From the NCBI GenBank assembly GCA_029335925.2, contig JARJMX020000161.1, forward strand, positions 1-15,935: a stretch of 15,935 bases of DNA, written 5' to 3'. Shown here in pieces: positions 1-7,798 of this stretch. Under the pieces are notes generated by a model. The model was not told where the DNA came from and ran no database searches. It worked only from the letters and a program-made list of their open reading frames with translations. The position numbers and the translations under genes are program-made. The DNA is from Gammaproteobacteria bacterium (GTDB lineage Bacteria > Pseudomonadota > Gammaproteobacteria > Halothiobacillales > Halothiobacillaceae). Each line of letters opens with the position of its first letter. Position 1 is the first letter of the stretch.

Positions 1-538
1 TGAAGCCGGAGAACAACCGGGCGAGCAGGACCACCGTCCCACCCGCAAGGCCGAGTAGACTAGCCACGCCCATGCCCCCCATCCGGCCGAGCACCCCGCC
101 GCCCCCCATCGAGACCTCGGCTTGGGGACCAAGCAGGTGCAGGGAACACAGCGCGGCGGCCGCGAGCCAGGCCAACACAAACCCGACTGCGCGGACCGCC
201 AGCCACTTGCGCGAAAACAGTCCATCGTCGCGGCGACCGCGATAGATCAGCCAGCCGACCACCAGCAAGCCGACGGGGACCACATAGGCGCCGTATCCAC
301 CAAGATAAATCAAAAGGTCGGCAAGCCAGGCGCCCAGCCAGCCGCCGAGGTTGCGTGGCTCCTGGTTGCTCGATGCCTGTGACCAGCCTGGGTCACGCAC
401 ATCGTACGAGGCCAGCGCAAGCAGCAAGAAAATGGCTGCTGCGAGCATCAGGTAGAACAGCCCCTCCCGCAGACTGCGCCCGATATGCACAGTCAGGGTG
501 GTGGATGAGCGCGATGAAGATGGATGGGCCTGTTTCAA
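1..538 (-). CDS. ftsK: DNA translocase FtsK, N-terminal membrane part (partial)
   Basis: The frame is open to the left edge, giving about 179 residues of the N-terminal membrane domain; the RecA-like motor would lie outside the window. FtsK anchors at the division septum and pumps DNA to resolve chromosome dimers. Four hydrophobic segments are visible, near residues 27-46, 75-97, 107-128 and 150-175. The stretch GRSLREGLFY followed by DPGWSQ and LGGWLGAWLADLL matches the FtsK four-TM domain, including the periplasmic loop after TM1. The start is uncertain. TTG at 538 leaves 19 residues before GRSLREG, as I recall for E. coli FtsK, and has AAGG about 10 bases upstream. An in-frame ATG at 592 is possible, but it sits directly after GGGGG and overlaps a TATAAT at 584-589 that may be the ftsK -10; no good -35 is visible. 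The gene is divergent from pal. Confidence 0.85.
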   Translation of the reverse strand, partial: MKQAHPSSSRSSTTLTVHIGRSLREGLFYLMLAAAIFLLLALASYDVRDPGWSQASSNQEPRNLGGWLGAWLADLLIYLGGYGAYVVPVGLLVVGWLIYRGRRDDGLFSRKWLAVRAVGFVLAWLAAAALCSLHLLGPQAEVSMGGGGVLGRMGGMGVASLLGLAGGTVVLLARLFSGF

Positions 539-655
539 ACGGCTACACGCCTTGTGGGCGAATGACTGCGGAAAATTGCCCGTATTATACATCCCCCACG
601 AGCGTCCGCCCCGCCAGAAGCAGCGCATCCCCCTCTCTGACGCGTCGGCAGGGCA

Positions 656-683
656 TTCAAAGCGCATCAAATACCTATATAAT
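656..683 (+). promoter_or_regulatory. Probable sigma-70 promoter of pal
   Basis: A perfect TATAAT lies at 678-683, with TTCAAA (4 of 6 matches to TTGACA) at 656-661 and a 16-bp spacer. Transcription would start near 690, giving a leader of about 70 nt before the pal ATG. The leader contains a perfect 6-bp hairpin at 697-712 (GGCCGA, loop ACCA, TCGGCC). The assignment rests on sequence match and position only. Confidence 0.6.
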
Positions 684-761
684 TTGCTAACTATTTGGCC
701 GAACCATCGGCCCACGTCCATCGCCTTTTCCTAACCCTTCCCATTGAGATCTGGTATTTCC

Positions 762-1274
762 ATGAACAAGGTGAAACTTTCTGTTGTCCTGCTGGCGGCC
801 CTAACCGTGGCCGCCTGTAGCTCGACCCCGGAGAAAGAAGCTGGGGCCACAGGGGCCATGAATGGCGCTTCCACCTCCACCGCCGGCATCGGCGCAGGCG
901 GCTATGACGAGAGCGCCTTGTACGCTGGCAAGCCGACCCAAGCCAACTCTGTGGTCTACTTTGACTACGACAGCTTCGCTGTCGGCGAGAAATACCGTGC
1001 AATGCTGCGCGAACACGCCGCCTTCCTGGCTGCCAACCCAAAGCGCCAGGTCACCATCGAGGCCCACGCTGACGAGCGCGGCAGCAATGAATACAACGTC
1101 GCCCTGAGCGAGAAACGTGGCAACGCCGTGCGCGACATACTGGTACTGCAAGGCGCGGCCGCCGAGCAGATCTCCGTGGTCGCCTACGGCGAAGAGAAGC
1201 CAGTGTGTGATCAACACAACGAGTCCTGCTACGCCCAGAACCGCCGCGCCGAACTGGTGTACGGCAGCCGCTGA
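762..1274 (+). CDS. pal: Peptidoglycan-associated lipoprotein Pal
   Basis: This 170-residue outer-membrane lipoprotein of the Tol-Pal envelope complex ties the outer membrane to peptidoglycan during constriction. A signal peptide ends in a lipobox with VAA before C19. A low-complexity Gly/Ala/Ser/Thr linker (about 25-47) follows, then an OmpA-like domain (about 62-168). The domain carries VVYFDYDS, the diaminopimelate-binding motif HADERGSNEYN (102-112) and NRRAELVY near the end. The ATG at 762 was chosen over the in-frame TTG at 744 because it puts the charged MNKVK directly before the hydrophobic core. Two cysteines, C149 and C156, lie in the loop before NRR, where E. coli Pal has none, and could form a disulfide. 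No tol genes or cpoB are adjacent; ftsK diverges upstream and tadA converges downstream. Confidence 0.95.
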   Translation: MNKVKLSVVLLAALTVAACSSTPEKEAGATGAMNGASTSTAGIGAGGYDESALYAGKPTQANSVVYFDYDSFAVGEKYRAMLREHAAFLAANPKRQVTIEAHADERGSNEYNVALSEKRGNAVRDILVLQGAAAEQISVVAYGEEKPVCDQHNESCYAQNRRAELVYGSR

Positions 1275-1823
1275 TCGAAACACGAGGCGGGGGCGAATGG
1301 CTCCGCCACGATGACAAGAAAAGGCCCACGCTTGCGTGGGCCTTTGTATATGGATACAACGCTGATTTCGGGACTCCGCGCGTCGGCGGCGGAAGAAGGT
1401 GCGTAACAGCTCAGCAGCGGGTTCGGCCATGACCCCGCCATCCACGATCAGGCGGTGGTTGTGGCTGGGATGATGAGCAAGGTCGAGCGCCCCGCCACAG
1501 GCTCCGGTCTTGGGGTCGAACGCGCCAAACACCACCCGCTCCACCCGCGCATGGATCATCGCGCCCACACACATCGGGCAGGGTTCGAGGGTGACATACA
1601 GAGTGGTCCCGGGCAGACGGTAGTTGCCCAGCCGTTCAGCGGCGTCGCGCAGGGCATTAATCTCAGCATGCGCCGTCGGGTCGCAAGCAGCGATGGAGCG
1701 GTTCCAGCCCTCCCCCACCAGCAGGCCGTCCTTGACCAGCACCGCGCCGACCGGGACCTCGCCTTCGTCCTCCGCGCGCCGGGCCCGCTCCAAGGCCTGC
1801 TCCATCCAGTAGGTATCGGACAT
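801..1823 (-). CDS. tadA: tRNA adenosine(34) deaminase TadA, no stop codon before its terminator
   Basis: TadA deaminates A34 to inosine in the tRNA-Arg(ACG) anticodon. The conserved enzyme occupies residues 1 to about 149 (1823 to about 1377). It has the zinc/catalytic HAE at 52-54, PCPMC at 81-85 and the usual C-terminal helix ending FFRRRR. The ATG at 1823 begins MSDTYWMEQA, typical of the family, 23 bp after the guaA stop, so the gene is probably translated from the gua transcript. Oddly, no stop follows the domain in any of the three frames before the hairpin terminator at 1320-1345. The reading frame continues through the hairpin and antisense to pal, stopping at 801 (340 residues in all). 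The tail after about residue 160 shows no protein-like features and is open only because its codons align with pal codons. CGA (1368-1370), CAG (1362-1364) and CAA (1344-1346) are each one C-to-T change from a stop. The function is certain; the true C-terminus is not. Confidence 0.8.
   Translation of the reverse strand: MSDTYWMEQALERARRAEDEGEVPVGAVLVKDGLLVGEGWNRSIAACDPTAHAEINALRDAAERLGNYRLPGTTLYVTLEPCPMCVGAMIHARVERVVFGAFDPKTGACGGALDLAHHPSHNHRLIVDGGVMAEPAAELLRTFFRRRRAESRNQRCIHIQRPTQAWAFSCHRGGAIRPRLVFRSAAAVHQFGAAVLGVAGLVVLITHWLLFAVGDHGDLLGGRALQYQYVAHGVATFLAQGDVVFIAAALVSVGLDGDLALWVGSQEGGVFAQHCTVFLADSEAVVVKVDHRVGLGRLASVQGALVIAACADAGGGGGSAIHGPCGPSFFLRGRATGGHG
1320..1345. terminator. Bidirectional intrinsic terminator between pal and tadA
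   Basis: This is a perfect 11-bp inverted repeat, AAAGGCCCACG and CGTGGGCCTTT, around a CTTG loop. On plus it lies 45 bp after the pal stop and is followed by TTTGTATAT. On minus it is followed by CCTTTTCTTG, a better U-tract, so it should stop both convergent transcripts. It lies inside the unterminated tadA reading frame. Confidence 0.88.
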
Positions 1824-1846
1824 CTCAGTCCACCTGGCGGATGGGG

Positions 1847-3424
1847 TCACTCCCACTCGATGGTACCGGGCGGCTTGCCGGTGATGTCGTAGACCACGCG
1901 CGAGATGCCGCGCGTCTCGTTGACGATGCGGCGGCAGACATGGTCAAGAAAGTCATAGGGCAGGTGCGCCCAGCGGGCGGTCATGAAGTCGATGGTCTCC
2001 ACCGCGCGCAGGGCAACAACATGGTCGTAACGCCGGCCATCGCCCATCACCCCCACCGAGCGCACGGGCAGGAAGACGGCAAAGGCCTGCGAGATCTTGT
2101 CGTACAGGTTATGCCTGCGCAACTCCTCGATGAAGATGGCGTCCGCCTGGCGCAGCAGGTCGGCATACTCCTTCTTCACCTCGCCGAGGATGCGCACGCC
2201 CAGCCCCGGCCCCGGGAACGGGTGGCGATAAACCATCTCGTAGGGCAGGCCCAGCTCCAGCCCCAGCTTGCGTACCTCGTCCTTGAACAGCTCGCGCAAG
2301 GGCTCCAAAAGCTTGAGGCGCATGTGCGCAGGCAGGCCGCCGACGTTGTGGTGCGACTTGATGACATGGGCCTTGCCGGTCTTGCTGCCGGCGGATTCGA
2401 TCACATCCGGGTAGATGGTGCCCTGCGCCAGCCATTTGACGTTCGTGAGTTTATTGGACTCTTCCTCGAAGATCTCGACAAACACGCGGCCGATGATCTT
2501 GCGCTTCTCCTCCGGGTCACTGACCCCGGCAAGCTCCCTGAGGAAGCGCTGCTCGGCATCGACCCGGATCACCCGGATGCCCATGTGCTTGGCGAAGGTG
2601 GCCATGACCTGATCGGCCTCATGCAGGCGCAAGAGGCCGTTGTCGACGAACACGCAAGTGAGCTGGTCGCCGATGGCCTTGTGCAGGAGGGCGGCGACCA
2701 CGGAGGAGTCCACCCCCCCGGAGAGGCCGAGGATCACCTCATCCTCACCGACCTGCTCGCGGATGTGACGGATGCTGTCCTCGATGATGTTGGCCGAGGT
2801 CCACAGGGCCTTGCAGCCACAGATCTCGAGTACGAACCGGCGCAGGATGCGGTCCCCCTGGCGGGTGTGGGTGACCTCCGGGTGGAACTGCACGCCGTAG
2901 AAATGACGGGTCTCGTCCGCCATGCCGGCGATCGGCGCCCCCTCGGAACTGGCCATAAGCTTGAAGCCTTCCGGCATCTCGACCACGCGGTCGCCATGGC
3001 TCATCCACACGTCGAGCAGCCCCCAGCCCTCTTCGGTAGTGTGGTCCTCGATGTCCTTCAAAAGCGCGGTGTGGCCGCGGGCGCGCACCTGGGCATAACC
3101 GAACTCCTGATGGTGGTGGGTCTCCACCCGACCGCCGAGCTGGGCCGCCATGGTCTGCATGCCGTAGCAGATGCCGAGCACCGGTACGCCGAGCTGAAAC
3201 ACGACCTCGGGGGCGCGCGGCGGATTATCCGCCGTCACCGACTCGGGCCCGCCGGAGAGGATGATGCCCTTCGGCGCGAAGGCGCGGATGGCGGCTTCGT
3301 CCATGTCCCACGGGTGGAGTTCGCAGTACACACCCGCCTCCCGCACCCGGCGGGCAATGAGCTGGGTGTACTGCGAGCCGAAATCGAGGATCAGGATGCG
3401 ATCGGAGTGGATGTCGTGCTGCAT
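1847..3424 (-). CDS. guaA: GMP synthase (glutamine-hydrolysing)
   Basis: This cytosolic enzyme converts XMP, ATP and glutamine to GMP, the step after GuaB. At 525 residues it has the E. coli length. The N-terminal class I glutamine amidotransferase has its triad visible as C86 (LGICYGMQ), H181 and E183 (QFHPEV). The ATP pyrophosphatase domain follows, with the P-loop SGGVDSS starting at 235, and the C-terminal dimerisation domain ends [11 protein letters not shown]. The frame is open up to 3460, but ATG at 3424 was chosen: [19 protein letters not shown] aligns with the family start, GAAGA precedes it, and the upstream extension would read through a terminator-like hairpin. It is the middle gene of guaB-guaA-tadA: 63 bp after guaB and 23 bp before tadA. 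Confidence 0.97.
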   Translation of the reverse strand: MQHDIHSDRILILDFGSQYTQLIARRVREAGVYCELHPWDMDEAAIRAFAPKGIILSGGPESVTADNPPRAPEVVFQLGVPVLGICYGMQTMAAQLGGRVETHHHQEFGYAQVRARGHTALLKDIEDHTTEEGWGLLDVWMSHGDRVVEMPEGFKLMASSEGAPIAGMADETRHFYGVQFHPEVTHTRQGDRILRRFVLEICGCKALWTSANIIEDSIRHIREQVGEDEVILGLSGGVDSSVVAALLHKAIGDQLTCVFVDNGLLRLHEADQVMATFAKHMGIRVIRVDAEQRFLRELAGVSDPEEKRKIIGRVFVEIFEEESNKLTNVKWLAQGTIYPDVIESAGSKTGKAHVIKSHHNVGGLPAHMRLKLLEPLRELFKDEVRKLGLELGLPYEMVYRHPFPGPGLGVRILGEVKKEYADLLRQADAIFIEELRRHNLYDKISQAFAVFLPVRSVGVMGDGRRYDHVVALRAVETIDFMTARWAHLPYDFLDHVCRRIVNETRGISRVVYDITGKPPGTIEWE

Positions 3425-3445
3425 GGTCTTCAATTCGTTGAAAGC

Positions 3446-3469
3446 AAAACGCCCGGCCAAGGCCGGGCG
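3446..3469 (-). terminator. Terminator-like hairpin between guaB and guaA
   Basis: Read on minus, CGCCCGGCC, TT, GGCCGGGCG (3469-3450) forms a stem of eight or nine G:C pairs followed by TTTTGCTTT. It begins 18 bp after the guaB stop and ends upstream of the guaA start. It could be a partial terminator lowering guaA-tadA relative to guaB, or a 3'-end stabiliser. No separate guaA promoter is obvious in the remaining 22 bp. Confidence 0.65.
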
Positions 3470-3487
3470 GAGTAGCGGACTTGTCGG

Positions 3488-5009
<1,522 letters not shown>

Positions 5010-5068
5010 CTCGACCGCGTCAAAAACCAGGAGGTTTTCCGGCCCAGGCCCTTCGAGCAGACGTGAAC

Positions 5069-5110
5069 GCCTCGACAGGACCAACGAGGCGAATGCCGCC
5101 CTCCTTGGTC
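5069..5110. repeat. Overlapping inverted repeats with two mutually exclusive folds
   Basis: Fold A pairs GCCTCG (5069-5074) with CGAGGC (5085-5090). Fold B pairs GACCAA (5079-5084) with TTGGTC (5105-5110) and continues inward through GAGGCG against CGCCCTC with one mismatch and one bulge, about 12 pairs in total. The folds share 5085-5090 and cannot coexist. The site lies in the roughly 300-bp gap between guaB and the small lipoprotein gene, upstream of both. If transcribed on plus it would be in a long lipoprotein leader. Apart from the guaB promoter I see nothing else certain in this gap. Confidence 0.4.
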
Positions 5111-5251
5111 GGCTCCCTTAGGACAAGCTCCGATGTATTCCGGATGAATCGATCATGACCACAATGACAGCAAGTTATGAGCGACTCATCCAAAACACGG
5201 CCTTTTAGACAAACTACAAAACCAAAGCCCCACGGCCACCACGAGGAAAAG

Positions 5252-5578
5252 ATGACCATGAAGTTCAACACCCTGCTCAAGACCCTCGCTATCACTGGCT
5301 CCTTCACCCTCCTGACCGCTTGTGCCACTGGCCCGGAGGGTGGTGATAGTGCTGCCTACGAGACCGCGATCAAAGAGGCCAAAGCAGCCTTGGCCGAGGC
5401 CCAAAAGGTCAACAACGTATGGGGCAAGACCGAGGATTACATGAAGGCTGCCGAGAAGGCCGCCTCCGAGGGCAAGTACGATGAAGCCACCAAGCTGGCC
5501 AAGCGCGTGAAGTTCGAAGCCGACATGGCGGTCAAACAGGCCAACGAGCAAAAGAACGCAGGGCCCTACAAGAACTGA
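5252..5578 (+). CDS. Small lipoprotein resembling SoxXA-binding (SoxK-type) protein
   Basis: This encodes a 108-residue exported protein. The signal peptide ends in lipobox LLTAC with C24 as the lipidation site; the residue after it is Ala, which suggests the outer membrane. The mature part is highly charged and Ala/Lys/Glu-rich, likely a helical hairpin. Its pattern, a central VWGKTEDYMKAAEKA, then EGKYDEATKLAKRVKFEADMA, and a short GPYKN tail, resembles the small SoxXA-binding proteins of sulfur oxidisers (Trp-x-x-Thr, then GxYDxAxxLAxxAxF). I rank this as a resemblance, not an identification; an Lpp-like or DUF4398-like coiled lipoprotein is the alternative. ATG at 5252 was chosen because GAGG lies 7 bases upstream and an upstream extension would spoil the signal peptide. 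It stands alone, divergent from guaB. Confidence 0.75.
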   Translation: MTMKFNTLLKTLAITGSFTLLTACATGPEGGDSAAYETAIKEAKAALAEAQKVNNVWGKTEDYMKAAEKAASEGKYDEATKLAKRVKFEADMAVKQANEQKNAGPYKN

Positions 5579-5602
5579 TCGATGCCCCACCCCCTCCACT
5601 TC

Positions 5603-5625
5603 AGCGCCAGGACTGTCCCGGCGCT
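5603..5625 (+). terminator. Possible terminator hairpin after the small lipoprotein gene
   Basis: AGCGCC (5603-5608) pairs with GGCGCT (5620-5625), with inner GGA/TCC pairing. It begins 25 bp after the stop codon. The following TAGCATTTTA is only a weak U-tract, so efficiency is doubtful. Confidence 0.5.
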
Positions 5626-5687
5626 TAGCATTTTAGGGCACGTGAGAACACCCTCGGGCTGCTAGCAGGCCAAGGATGGCTTGCAAC

Positions 5688-5802
5688 GAAGATCAATCAC
5701 GATAAGCGGCTGATCTTCGGAGTCTGTCGCGGCTGGGCACATCCCTGTGCCCAGCCCTTCGGGGACGCTTCGCGCCCCATGGTTGTTCCAGGACAATCAT
5801 GG
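5688..5802. repeat. Cluster of three hairpins in the intergenic region before xseA
   Basis: The 301-bp gap between the lipoprotein gene and xseA has no convincing ORF but holds three consecutive inverted repeats. GAAGATCA (5688-5695) pairs with TGATCTTC (5711-5718). GGCTGGGCACA (5731-5741) pairs perfectly with TGTGCCCAGCC (5746-5756) around a TCCC loop. CCATGGTTGT (5777-5786) pairs with ACAATCATGG (5793-5802) with one G:U. None has a U-tract in either direction. Candidates are a small RNA, a structured xseA leader or a REP/BIME-like palindromic element. I found no confident promoter here. Confidence 0.5.
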
Positions 5803-5879
5803 CATGGTGACATGTGCCGCGATCAGAGGCGTTAACAAGGGCAGGATACTCTTTTTCAACACCCTGCTAGACTGGCGGC

Positions 5880-7235
5880 ATGTTCACGCCACCTTCCCCC
5901 CTGACCGTCTCCTCCCTCGTTCGCAAGATCAAGACCTTGCTCGAGGGCAGCTTCCCAGTCGTCCTCGTCGAGGGAGAGATTTCTAATCTCGCCCGCCCAG
6001 GCTCCGGGCACCTCTATTTCACTCTCAAGGATGCCGACGCCCAGATACACTGCGCCATGTTTCGCAACCGCGCGAGCCTTTTGCGCTTCCGCCCGCAAGA
6101 CGGAACCCACGTGCTCGTACGCGCACGCATCACGGTGTACGAACCGCGCGGCGACCTGCAACTGGTGGTCGAGCATATCGAGGAGGCTGGCCTTGGCGCC
6201 TTGCAGCGTGCCTTCGAGCAGCTCAAGCAGCGCCTCGCCACCGAAGGGCTGTTCGAAGCCGCGCGCAAGCGCCCGCTGCCTGCTCTGCCCCATCGCATCG
6301 GCATCATCACCTCGCCCTCCGGCGCAGCCGTGCGTGATGTACTGCATGTGCTCGAGCGCCGCTTTCCCTTGATCCCCGTGCGCATCTATCCCACCAGCGT
6401 GCAGGGGGCGGGGGCAGCCGATGAGATCGTGGCCGCCCTGCGCCGGGCCAATGAGGATGGAGCTTGCGATGTGCTGCTGCTGGTACGCGGCGGCGGGTCG
6501 CTGGAAGACTTGTGGCCATTCAATGAAGAGCGGGTGGCACGGGCGATCGCCGCGAGCCGCTTGCCCGTCATCAGCGGCGTGGGCCATGAAACCGACTTCA
6601 CCATCGCCGATTTCGTCGCCGACGCCCGCGCCCCGACCCCCAGTGCCGCAGCCAGCCTGGCCGTGCCGGATGTCTTGGCCGTAGCCGATCAGCTGCGCGC
6701 ACTCGAGGCGCGTCTGCTGCGACGCATGCAGGATGGGTTGGATCGCCGCGCCCAGCGGCTCGACTCAGCCAGCCGCCACCTGTTCGCCCTGCACCCCAGC
6801 CTGCGACTCGAACGGATGGGCGAACGCTTAAAGCGTCTAACAGAACGGCTGTACCACAGTGGACACAAGATCCTGCACGCACGCCAAGGCAAGCTCGCCA
6901 CACTGGAATTACGTCTTATGCGCCAACATCCAGCCCAACGGCTTCAGCGGATGGAGGCCCGTTTGGAAGCCCTGCGCACGGCGATGCTTCACTGCATGAC
7001 GCAGATCCTCTCCAACCACGAAGCGCACCTGCGCCAACTGGCCGGTCATCTGCATGTGCTCAGCCCGCTTGCCACCCTTCATCGGGGCTACGCAATCATC
7101 GAGGATGAGGAAGAAAGGGCCGTGACACGTGCAGCTGAACTGGCCGCAGGCGAGGCCATCTGGGTGAGGATGCAGGACGGCCGTCTGGGCTGCGAAGTCA
7201 GGTCCGTGGAGCTGGAGAACTCAGTTAGAGGCTAG
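5880..7235 (+). CDS. xseA: Exodeoxyribonuclease VII large subunit
   Basis: XseA and several XseB subunits form exonuclease VII, which degrades single-stranded DNA to short oligonucleotides in the cytosol. The protein has 451 residues (E. coli: 456). An N-terminal OB-fold (about 7-105) includes VEGEISNLARPGSGHLYFTL. The catalytic domain has TSPSGAAVRDV from 144, RGGGSLEDLWPFN at 203-215 and GVGHETDFTIADF from 233, followed by ARAPTPSAAA. A long Arg/Leu-rich helical region (about 265-385) is the coiled segment that binds XseB. ATG at 5880 follows GGCGG and gives the family N-terminus. xseB is not adjacent. The last 15 bp overlap the 3' end of the convergent NlpC/P60 gene. Confidence 0.96.
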   Translation: MFTPPSPLTVSSLVRKIKTLLEGSFPVVLVEGEISNLARPGSGHLYFTLKDADAQIHCAMFRNRASLLRFRPQDGTHVLVRARITVYEPRGDLQLVVEHIEEAGLGALQRAFEQLKQRLATEGLFEAARKRPLPALPHRIGIITSPSGAAVRDVLHVLERRFPLIPVRIYPTSVQGAGAADEIVAALRRANEDGACDVLLLVRGGGSLEDLWPFNEERVARAIAASRLPVISGVGHETDFTIADFVADARAPTPSAAASLAVPDVLAVADQLRALEARLLRRMQDGLDRRAQRLDSASRHLFALHPSLRLERMGERLKRLTERLYHSGHKILHARQGKLATLELRLMRQHPAQRLQRMEARLEALRTAMLHCMTQILSNHEAHLRQLAGHLHVLSPLATLHRGYAIIEDEEERAVTRAAELAAGEAIWVRMQDGRLGCEVRSVELENSVRG

Positions 7236-7775
7236 GGTCGGACTGCCGGTCTCGACCCTTCCTGCCCCGGCAAAGCGCTTCTTCCAGTAAGGGTCTTCCA
7301 GTGAGGTCAATTCAACATCCTTGCCTTTGGTCGGCGCATGGACGAATTGGCCGTTACCGGCATAGATGCCCACGTGGGTGATGCGGGAGGAACGCTGACG
7401 GAAGAAAACGAGATCACCGGGACGGAGCTCGGCCTTATCAATGCGCCGAGTGGCGTGGAACATGTCCTGAGAGGATCGCGGCAGGCGGATGCCCACGCTG
7501 TTGAAGGAGAAGTACACCAGGCCGCTACAATCAAAACCCTCACTGGGAGTATTGCCACCGGGGCGATAGCGGATCCCACGCTGCGCCAGAGCCACCTTGA
7601 GGGCCTCCCCGGCATCTGCGCTGGCCGATTCAGCGGCAGAGGTCGGCAGATCACGCAGCGCAGATACGTCACGCTCGGTCACCACCGAGCAGCCGGCCAG
7701 GGCTGTGATCATCGCCAGCGCAAGGAGCCGGCGTGGGACGACGGTCTTGGTCACTCGCTTCCCGTCCATTTCCAT
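7221..7775 (-). CDS. NlpC/P60-family lipoprotein peptidoglycan endopeptidase
   Basis: This 184-residue predicted lipoprotein has a C-terminal NlpC/P60 cysteine peptidase domain (about 55-172). Family members cut the gamma-D-glutamyl-diaminopimelate bond in peptidoglycan stems. The catalytic Cys is C83 in FDCSGLV. His is H134 in THVGIYAGNGQF, and H146 in FVHAP is the likely third polar residue. The signal peptide ends in lipobox LAGC with C29. The layout resembles MepS (Spr) and NlpC of E. coli, but I cannot choose between them. ATG at 7775 has ACGAG five bases upstream; GTG at 7754 is an alternative. It lies 23 bp after rlmKL on the same strand, so co-transcription is likely, and ends inside the 3' end of xseA. 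Confidence 0.9.
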   Translation of the reverse strand: MEMDGKRVTKTVVPRRLLALAMITALAGCSVVTERDVSALRDLPTSAAESASADAGEALKVALAQRGIRYRPGGNTPSEGFDCSGLVYFSFNSVGIRLPRSSQDMFHATRRIDKAELRPGDLVFFRQRSSRITHVGIYAGNGQFVHAPTKGKDVELTSLEDPYWKKRFAGAGRVETGSPTLASN

Positions 7776-7798
7776 AAAACTCGTTGGATTATCCTCAT

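Noticed and set aside
122..734. Several short plus-strand open frames at the left edge
   Set aside because: They lie opposite the FtsK membrane domain or in the ftsK-pal divergent region and lack plausible sequence character.
1841..3475. 544-codon open frame on plus, opposite guaA
   Set aside because: It is in antisense to the unmistakable guaA; the translation is His/Leu/Gly-rich without any recognisable domain, as expected for a GC-rich antisense shadow.
5020..5328. 102-codon open frame on minus with a CCHCGH cysteine cluster upstream of guaB
   Set aside because: It overlaps the start of the small lipoprotein gene and the guaB promoter side, matches no zinc protein I recognise, and has only one cysteine cluster. 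I treat it as chance.
5731..5756. Perfect 11-bp hairpin considered as an intrinsic terminator
   Set aside because: No run of T follows it on either strand, so it was kept as part of the structured region rather than called a terminator.
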